A stretch of 8,426 bases of DNA, taken from contig JBLIOL010000249.1 in NCBI GenBank assembly GCA_047639615.1, forward strand, positions 1 to 8,426, in the 5' to 3' direction. Under the pieces are notes generated by a model, which saw only the letters and a list, made by a program, of their open reading frames with translations, did no database searches and had not been told where the DNA came from. A program made the translations under genes and the position numbers. Shown in pieces: positions 1 to 4,664 of the stretch; the first letter of the stretch is position 1; the number at the start of each line of letters is the position of its first letter. The stretch comes from CAYWNK01 sp047639615. GTDB taxonomy: Bacteria; Planctomycetota; UBA1135; GCA-002686595.

Positions 1-1567
1 CGAGGGAGGCAGCGCGCAGGCCGACCGGCCGCACCTGCTGATCATCGGCTGGGACGGCGCGACCTTCGACATGCTCTCGCCCATGGTGGCAGCAGGGCGC
101 CTGCCCAATGTGGCGCGGCTGCTGGAGCGCGGACGCAGCGCCCAGCTCGAGTCCACGGCCATTCCGATCTCATCGGCGGCCTGGGTGGCCGGCATGACCG
201 GCGTCGGTCCCGGAGAGAACGGCGTCTACGGATTCTTCGAGCCCGTACCCGACAGCTACGAGGTGCGCCTGGTGGATGCGCGCTGCAACGAGGCGCCGCC
301 CCTGTGGCGCGTGCTCGACGCGCGTGACAAGACCGTGCATGTCTTCGGCGTGCCGCTCACCTGGCCGCCGGAGCCACTCAATGGAGTCATGGTCTCGGGC
401 ATGCTCAGTCCGCCCGACGCCGAGTACACCTGGCCGCCGAGCTTGGCTGGCCAACTGCGAGGGACCGGCTTCCTGCCTGACATCGGTGTTTGGCGCAACA
501 CGCAGCTGCCCGATCGGGAGCGCGTGGAGCAGCAGCTGCGCCTCAAGGAGGAAGCGCTGGTGAGCCTGCTCAGCACGCGCGACTGGGATGCGGCCGTGGT
601 GGTCTTCAAGTCTTTGGACGTGGTCAGCCATCAGATCTACGACGGACGCTTGGACGGCTACGTGGCCGAAATCCTCGAGCGTCTGGACGGCATCCTCGGC
701 AAGCTCCTGGAAGCGGCCGGGCCTAAAACCGATGTGTTGCTCATGAGCGACCATGGATTCGCCGCCTACCCCTATGGCTTCGACCTGCACCAGTGGCTCG
801 TGCAGGAGGGCTTCTCCGTGGAAGCGGCGGAAGGCCCCGCCGGCGAAGCAGCTAGGCGCGGCCCGCTGGTAGACCTGCGCCCGCAGCAACACCGCCGACG
901 CATCGACGGCCTCGACCTGGCGGCCACCGCGGCCTTCGCTAGCGAGTGCGAGGGACACTTCGGATCCCTGCGCTTGAACCTCGCCGGACGCGAGCCCGAA
1001 GGCTCCGTCAGTGCCGAGCAACGCGAAGCCGTGCTAGCCAGTATCGAGGAACGCCTGCGCGCCTACGCACCCGAAGGTAAGCCTCTGATCCATGAGGTCT
1101 GGCGCGGCGAAGAGCTCTACCCCGGCGGCGCCCACGCTGTGCCGGACCTGATCTTCGAGGTGCGTGAGGACCACCTAGTGACCGCGGTGGAAGGCGCGGC
1201 CCTGCTATCACGCTTCCGCGCGCCGCGTCCCGATCACGATCGCCAAGGCATCTTGATCGCCGCCGGCCCGCGCATCGCGCACGCCGCCGACCGCGGCCAA
1301 TGGTCGATCGAAGACATCACGCCCACGGCCCTGCACCTCATGGGACTCAGCGTGCACGAGGAGATGAGCGGCAGCGTGCGCACGGAACTGTGCTTGGATG
1401 AGCGTCCGGTGCAACTCGTCCCGCGCTCCGCCGATGGCGATCTCTCCGCGCCTGCCACAGGCGCTAGCTCAAGCATGACCAACGCCCAGTCAGAGGCCAT
1501 GTTCCAGAGCTTGCAGAGCCTCGGCTATGCGGACGGCGTGGAGAACAACGGGGCGGAAGACGAGTGA
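1..1567 (+). CDS. Alkaline phosphatase superfamily protein (type I phosphodiesterase / nucleotide pyrophosphatase-like), 5' end outside window
   Basis: A predicted metal-dependent phosphodiesterase or phosphotransferase. The frame is open to the left edge. The codons before the ATG at 71 encode HLLIIGWDGATFD, the family's N-terminal metal-and-nucleophile motif, so the real start is upstream. The metal-binding Asp is at 53-55 and the probable Thr nucleophile at 62-64. Counting the Met at 71 as residue 1, further likely metal ligands are D183 and H187 (LDVVSH), D227 and H228 (MSDHGF) and H389 (RPDHDRQGIL). The GREPEG segment (307-312) and the PDLIFE segment (358-363) are typical of the bacterial branch. 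The tail from about 452 is low-complexity and ends in the LQSLGY motif often seen in this group. Any signal peptide lies outside the window. The substrate cannot be read from the sequence; nucleotides, lipid head groups or phosphoglycans are possible. It overlaps the next gene, so the two are probably co-translated. Confidence 0.88.
   Translation, partial: EGGSAQADRPHLLIIGWDGATFDMLSPMVAAGRLPNVARLLERGRSAQLESTAIPISSAAWVAGMTGVGPGENGVYGFFEPVPDSYEVRLVDARCNEAPPLWRVLDARDKTVHVFGVPLTWPPEPLNGVMVSGMLSPPDAEYTWPPSLAGQLRGTGFLPDIGVWRNTQLPDRERVEQQLRLKEEALVSLLSTRDWDAAVVVFKSLDVVSHQIYDGRLDGYVAEILERLDGILGKLLEAAGPKTDVLLMSDHGFAAYPYGFDLHQWLVQEGFSVEAAEGPAGEAARRGPLVDLRPQQHRRRIDGLDLAATAAFASECEGHFGSLRLNLAGREPEGSVSAEQREAVLASIEERLRAYAPEGKPLIHEVWRGEELYPGGAHAVPDLIFEVREDHLVTAVEGAALLSRFRAPRPDHDRQGILIAAGPRIAHAADRGQWSIEDITPTALHLMGLSVHEEMSGSVRTELCLDERPVQLVPRSADGDLSAPATGASSSMTNAQSEAMFQSLQSLGYADGVENNGAEDE
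1555..1566 (+). promoter_or_regulatory. Ribosome-binding site and GTG start embedded in the preceding gene
   Basis: A GGAAGA stretch at 1555-1560 lies 3 nt before GTG at 1564-1566. That GTG overlaps the TGA stop (1565-1567) of the phosphodiesterase gene as GTGA. The overlap is what fixes the start of the membrane protein and suggests translational coupling by terminating ribosomes. The spacing is short, so coupling may matter more than the purine tract. Confidence 0.5.
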
Positions 1568-3033
1568 GCAAGCTCTCGAACCGCGCCTTTCTCTTGGGCT
1601 TGGGCCTAGCCTGCCTGGCGCTCAGCTTCATTGGATACCGAGCTTTGCTGGGCTTACCGCTCTTAGGCTTCGATAGCTACCCCCTGATCGCCGCTGCCCG
1701 CGTGCAGTCCTTCGGAGATTTCATCGGGCTCTTCACGCGCGAGTTGATGGATGGCCGCTACACGGACGGCCACTTCTATCGCCCCGTGACCCACGCCGCC
1801 TTCGCCTTCGACTATGCGCTGCACGGCCTTGGACCGCGCGGCTACCACATCACGGACCTATTCATTCTGGCCGCCTGCGGAACCGCGGCGGGAGCGCTCG
1901 CATTGCGCCTCTTCGGTGCGAGCGCGCGCTTGACGGCCGGCGTCGCAGCCCTGGTGATGCTCGTGCATCCCTTGGTGATGGAGCTCATCCCGGTGGCGCC
2001 GCGCAGAGCCGATAGCTTGGCCTTGCTGTTCAGTATGTGGGCCTTGGCCTGCACGCCGCGCCCCGGCGAGAACGGGCGCGCGGCTTGGACGTTTCTGCTG
2101 GCCGCGCTCGCGGTTGGCGCTAAGGAGACCGGCGCATTGGCGCCCTTCTTGATCTTCGCCCTGGTTTTCGTTGAAGCGAGCGAAGGCCGCATGAAGCGCG
2201 CCCTACGTTGCGCCGCACCGGCGGGCGCGGGACTCTTGCTGTTGCTCGTGCTGCGCGCGTTCGTGCTGGGCGGCATGGGCGGCCACGCCGAATCCGGTCG
2301 GTTGGGCGCCGGCGCGCTCGCTGCCCTAGTACCGGAGTACGTGCTGCGCGTGCTCTACCCCCAGCCCTGGGCGGGCGCGGAACAGGGTCTGATCTATGCG
2401 GTCCTAGCACTGCTAGCCCTGCTCTTGGCTGGCGCGCTGCTCGTCGGCTGGCGACAAGCGGAACAGCGCTCGGGCCTGCTCTTCATTGGTGCCTGGACCC
2501 TGGCCTTACTGGCCATATCCCTGCTCTCCGGTCGCGTTCACGATTGGTACGGCTTCGCCTTCCTGGCCCCCTATGGCTTGCTGCTTGGCGTGCTTCTAAG
2601 CGCTGGCTGGCAAGCCTTCCGCGCCCACCGCAGCCCCGTGGCGATCTTCCTCGTGGGCGCCCCGCTACTACTGCTCGGCAGCCACCTAGCCAACTCCCAC
2701 ATCGTGCGGCCCTACGGCAATCTGCTGCAGGCCGGCGAGCTCGCCACCGAGACCCTGAGCCGTTTCGACCGCCTGCTGAACAAGGTCACTCCCGGGGGCG
2801 GCAGTCTCTTCGATTCCTGGGTACCCGTGCTGCCGCCCCACAGCGATCACTCCGAGGTGCGCAACCTCTTCCTCTACGGCGCCTACTCCATGCAGGCCTA
2901 CGCCGACCTACAAGGCCTAGACTTCCCGCTGCAAGTCAGCGTGTACCAAGGATCAAATCCGAGCCCTGAACCCGGTACACACAAGATTCACTTAGTGCTC
3001 GGCGCCCGGCCTAGCTGGATTGTGGTGAGGTGA
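1564..3033 (+). CDS. Multi-pass membrane protein, GT-C / TMTC-like glycosyltransferase family
   Basis: Probably an integral membrane glycosyltransferase that uses a polyprenyl-phosphate sugar donor. The 489-residue protein has about nine to eleven hydrophobic segments (near 8-34, 97-117, 123-143, 150-162, 173-203, 216-236, 275-295, 304-322, 329-349, 357-373). The first extracytoplasmic loop has an acidic FDSYP (36-40), where GT-C enzymes carry a catalytic Asp. Residues 71-99 (FYRPVTHAAF followed by FDYALHGLGPRGYHITDL) and 135-153 (HPLVMELIPVAPRRADSLA) match the TMTC/O-mannosyltransferase pattern of YRPL, HP..E and GR.D. A KETG motif follows at 187-190. The C-terminal 100 residues are soluble and unrecognised; no TPR repeats are present, unlike eukaryotic TMTCs. 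It starts with GTG, overlapping the phosphodiesterase gene by 4 bp. The glycosyltransferase assignment is by remembered motif pattern; a transport or scaffold role cannot be excluded. Confidence 0.72.
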   Translation: MSKLSNRAFLLGLGLACLALSFIGYRALLGLPLLGFDSYPLIAAARVQSFGDFIGLFTRELMDGRYTDGHFYRPVTHAAFAFDYALHGLGPRGYHITDLFILAACGTAAGALALRLFGASARLTAGVAALVMLVHPLVMELIPVAPRRADSLALLFSMWALACTPRPGENGRAAWTFLLAALAVGAKETGALAPFLIFALVFVEASEGRMKRALRCAAPAGAGLLLLLVLRAFVLGGMGGHAESGRLGAGALAALVPEYVLRVLYPQPWAGAEQGLIYAVLALLALLLAGALLVGWRQAEQRSGLLFIGAWTLALLAISLLSGRVHDWYGFAFLAPYGLLLGVLLSAGWQAFRAHRSPVAIFLVGAPLLLLGSHLANSHIVRPYGNLLQAGELATETLSRFDRLLNKVTPGGGSLFDSWVPVLPPHSDHSEVRNLFLYGAYSMQAYADLQGLDFPLQVSVYQGSNPSPEPGTHKIHLVLGARPSWIVVR

Positions 3034-3052
3034 AGCACCCCCGTGCTTCACC
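3029..3052 (+). terminator. Perfect 10-bp hairpin over the stop codon of the membrane protein gene
   Basis: GGTGAAGCAC (3029-3038) is followed by a CCCC loop and then its exact reverse complement GTGCTTCACC (3043-3052). The stem contains the TGA stop at 3031-3033. No T-run follows, so it is not a classical intrinsic terminator. It could attenuate read-through into the propeller gene 18 bp further on, stabilise the upstream message 3' end, or be a protein-binding site. The inverted repeat is certain; the function is inferred. Confidence 0.45.
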
Positions 3053-3070
3053 CAGCCCCAAACCAGTCCC

Positions 3071-4480
3071 ATGATCCTCGCCGCCGCCTTCCTCGCCAGC
3101 GCACTCGTCCAAACCCCTGATACTCCGGCCGCTGGCGATAACTGGCCCGGTTGGCGCGGAGCGAACGGCGCCGGGCTCGCCGCGGGCGCGCCGCCCGTTG
3201 AATGGAGTGAGGACAAGAACGTGCGTTGGAAGATCGAGCTCCCGGGCAAGGGCATCTCTTCGCCGGTTGTCTTCGATGGCCGCGTGTACGTGACCACCGC
3301 CATCCCCACCGGCATCCCCACCGGCATCCCCACCGGCATCCCCACCGGCAATGTGGAACCAGCACCCGAGCCCGCTGCAGACGCAGGCCGCGGCCGCGGA
3401 CGTCGGCCCTCGGCGCCGATCTCAGAGCAGGACTTCCTGGTGGTGGCCATCGACCACGCCAGCGGCGAGGTCATTTGGGAAGCCCTCGCCTGCACCAAGA
3501 CACCCCACGAAGGCACCCACGGGGACGGCTCCTTCGCCACGCCGACCATGGTGACCGATGGGGAGCAGCTCTACGCCTCCTTCGGCTCCGTGGGCCTCTT
3601 CGCCATGGATATGGAGGGCGATCTAGTCTGGGAGCGCGACCTCGGCGACATGGCCGTGACCGGCTCCTTCGGTGAGGGCACCTCGCCCGTGCTGGCGGGC
3701 GACAAGCTGGTCGTGCTCTGGCAGCACGATGGCGAGTCCTTCATCACGGCCCTGAGCACAACCACCGGCGAGACCGTCTGGCGCACCGACAGGGAGAGCG
3801 GCACCGCTTGGTGCACCCCGACCATCGTCGAGACCAAGGACGGCACCCTCGCGATCGTGCCCGGCCTCGTTACCACCGCCTACTCGGTGGCGGACGGAAG
3901 CGTCGTCTGGACCCACGGCAGCGAGCCCGCCATCGAAGAGCCCACGGAACAATCCGGTCGTCGAGGTCGCGGTGGACCCGCCGGCGGCCAGCGCCGCTCC
4001 GGACTCAAGGGCAGCGCAGTCGTCTCAAACGGCCTGCTCTACTTCTCCACCGGCTCGCGCCGCGGCTCCGTGATTGCCCTGCACCTGGGCAAGCAGCCCG
4101 AGGGCAAGGATCAGCTGGCCTGGAGCATGGAAGGCAACTCGCCCGACATTCCCTCCCCCGTCATCTGGGACGGCATGCTCTTCGCGATGCGCGGCAACGG
4201 CCTATTCAGCGCCCTGAATGCCACCACGGGCGAGTCCTTCTACCTAGGCGAGCGCATGCAGGGCCTCGAGGCCGCCTACGCCTCTCCAGTAGCCGCCGCC
4301 GGTCGCATCTACTGCACCGACCGCGACGGAATCGTCGAAGTCATCGAGGCCGGCAAAAACTTCAAGAGCCTAGCCGTCAACACCCTCGACGACCGTTTCG
4401 ACGCCAGCCCCGCCGTCGTCGGCAACACCCTCATCCTGCGCGGCCACCACTTCCTCTACTGCATCGCCAAGCCCAACTAA
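3071..4480 (+). CDS. Secreted PQQ-like (WD40/BamB-type) beta-propeller protein
   Basis: A 469-residue exported propeller protein of unknown substrate. A short hydrophobic N-terminus (1-13) suggests a weak signal peptide without the usual basic residues. WPGWRG (25-30), EDKNVRWK (47-54) and SSPVVFDGRVYVTTA (63-77) are the typical opening of this family. Blade strands of the form AIDHASGEVIWE recur near 126-137, 177-188, 226-238, 271-280, 335-351, 379-392 and 421-435, consistent with a seven- or eight-bladed propeller. No PQQ-dehydrogenase catalytic motif was noticed, so a binding or scaffolding role is likelier than catalysis. Two low-complexity loops interrupt the propeller: four IPTG repeats and an RG-rich stretch at 78-113, and a second RG-rich stretch at 296-309. 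ATG at 3071 is the only usable start, because the frame is closed by a stop at 3026-3028 and has no other start codon between. No Shine-Dalgarno sequence is visible. It lies 37 bp after the membrane protein gene and may share its transcript. Confidence 0.87.
   Translation: MILAAAFLASALVQTPDTPAAGDNWPGWRGANGAGLAAGAPPVEWSEDKNVRWKIELPGKGISSPVVFDGRVYVTTAIPTGIPTGIPTGIPTGNVEPAPEPAADAGRGRGRRPSAPISEQDFLVVAIDHASGEVIWEALACTKTPHEGTHGDGSFATPTMVTDGEQLYASFGSVGLFAMDMEGDLVWERDLGDMAVTGSFGEGTSPVLAGDKLVVLWQHDGESFITALSTTTGETVWRTDRESGTAWCTPTIVETKDGTLAIVPGLVTTAYSVADGSVVWTHGSEPAIEEPTEQSGRRGRGGPAGGQRRSGLKGSAVVSNGLLYFSTGSRRGSVIALHLGKQPEGKDQLAWSMEGNSPDIPSPVIWDGMLFAMRGNGLFSALNATTGESFYLGERMQGLEAAYASPVAAAGRIYCTDRDGIVEVIEAGKNFKSLAVNTLDDRFDASPAVVGNTLILRGHHFLYCIAKPN
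3302..3349 (+). repeat. Four perfect 12-bp tandem repeats (ATCCCCACCGGC) inside the propeller gene
   Basis: The 12-bp unit occurs four times without a mismatch and is in frame, giving (Ile-Pro-Thr-Gly)4 at residues 78-93 between two propeller strands. The first IPTG follows VYVTTA directly, where relatives often read about TTA-[IV]-PTG. The other copies therefore look like slippage expansion of a native tetrapeptide. Copy-number change by whole units keeps the frame and lengthens a surface loop. Confidence 0.95.
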
Positions 4481-4657
4481 CCGACCATACCGAGCCGCAC
4501 CATTCGCCGCCGTTTTCCCCTCCTTCCTGATACAAGTCTGGAACAAGGGAATCGACCACACCGAGCCGCGCCGATCGCCGCCACTTGCTCCTCGTTCCAA
4601 ATGTGTATGCGAAACGAGGGGAAAACGGCGGCGATTGGTGCGGCTCGGTATGGTCGG
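4481..4657. repeat. Long palindromic intergenic element with three related arms, between convergent genes
   Basis: The left arm 4481-4522 starts at the first base after the propeller gene's TAA. The right arm 4616-4657 is its reverse complement at 41 of 42 positions; the one mismatch is T4503 against T4635. A third copy at 4552-4593 has the left arm's orientation and matches it at 33 of 42 positions. The right arm ends 7 bp before the stop codon of the HEAT-repeat gene, so the element nearly fills the 184-bp gap. No long ORF with a recognisable product and no T-run outside the stem was seen. It could act as a bidirectional transcription terminator or mRNA 3'-end stabiliser, or be a REP/MITE-like mobile palindrome. 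The sequence relation is certain; the role is inferred. Confidence 0.9.
4552..4657. terminator. Alternative imperfect hairpin of the middle and right arms, possible bidirectional terminator
   Basis: The middle copy can pair with the right arm over 45 positions (4552-4596 with 4613-4657), 37 of them Watson-Crick, around a 16-nt loop at 4597-4612. The innermost 7 bp, CCTCGTT with AACGAGG, are perfect. Seven of the eight non-matching positions become G-U wobbles in the RNA of one strand or the other. This compact hairpin would compete with pairing of the left and right arms, whose loop is 93 nt. A terminator role is suggested only by its place between two converging genes. Confidence 0.4.
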
Positions 4658-4664
4658 CGAGTGG

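Noticed and set aside
71..73. ATG at 71 as the start of the phosphodiesterase
   Set aside because: The metal-binding Asp and the Thr nucleophile are encoded upstream of it in the same open frame.
170..1021. Long open frame antisense to the phosphodiesterase gene (283 codons)
   Set aside because: High-GC DNA gives long antisense frames. Its product is compositionally odd and unrecognised, while the sense frame carries complete family motifs.
2208..2969. 253-codon frame overlapping the membrane protein gene on the same strand
   Set aside because: The translation is Arg/Pro/Ala-rich with no recognisable domain, typical of an out-of-frame shadow.
3302..3349. Possible CRISPR or regulatory repeat array at the 12-bp repeats
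   Set aside because: The units are contiguous without spacers, in frame and inside a coding sequence, so they are a coding minisatellite.
3808..4530. 240-codon frame overlapping the propeller gene and running into the palindrome
   Set aside because: It is Arg/His/Pro-rich and out of frame, and the propeller frame has clear blade repeats throughout.
4481..4657. Insertion sequence or integron attC-like site in the convergent gap
   Set aside because: There is no transposase, no target-site duplication at the arm ends and no recognisable attC core sites. A palindromic repeat is as far as the sequence supports.
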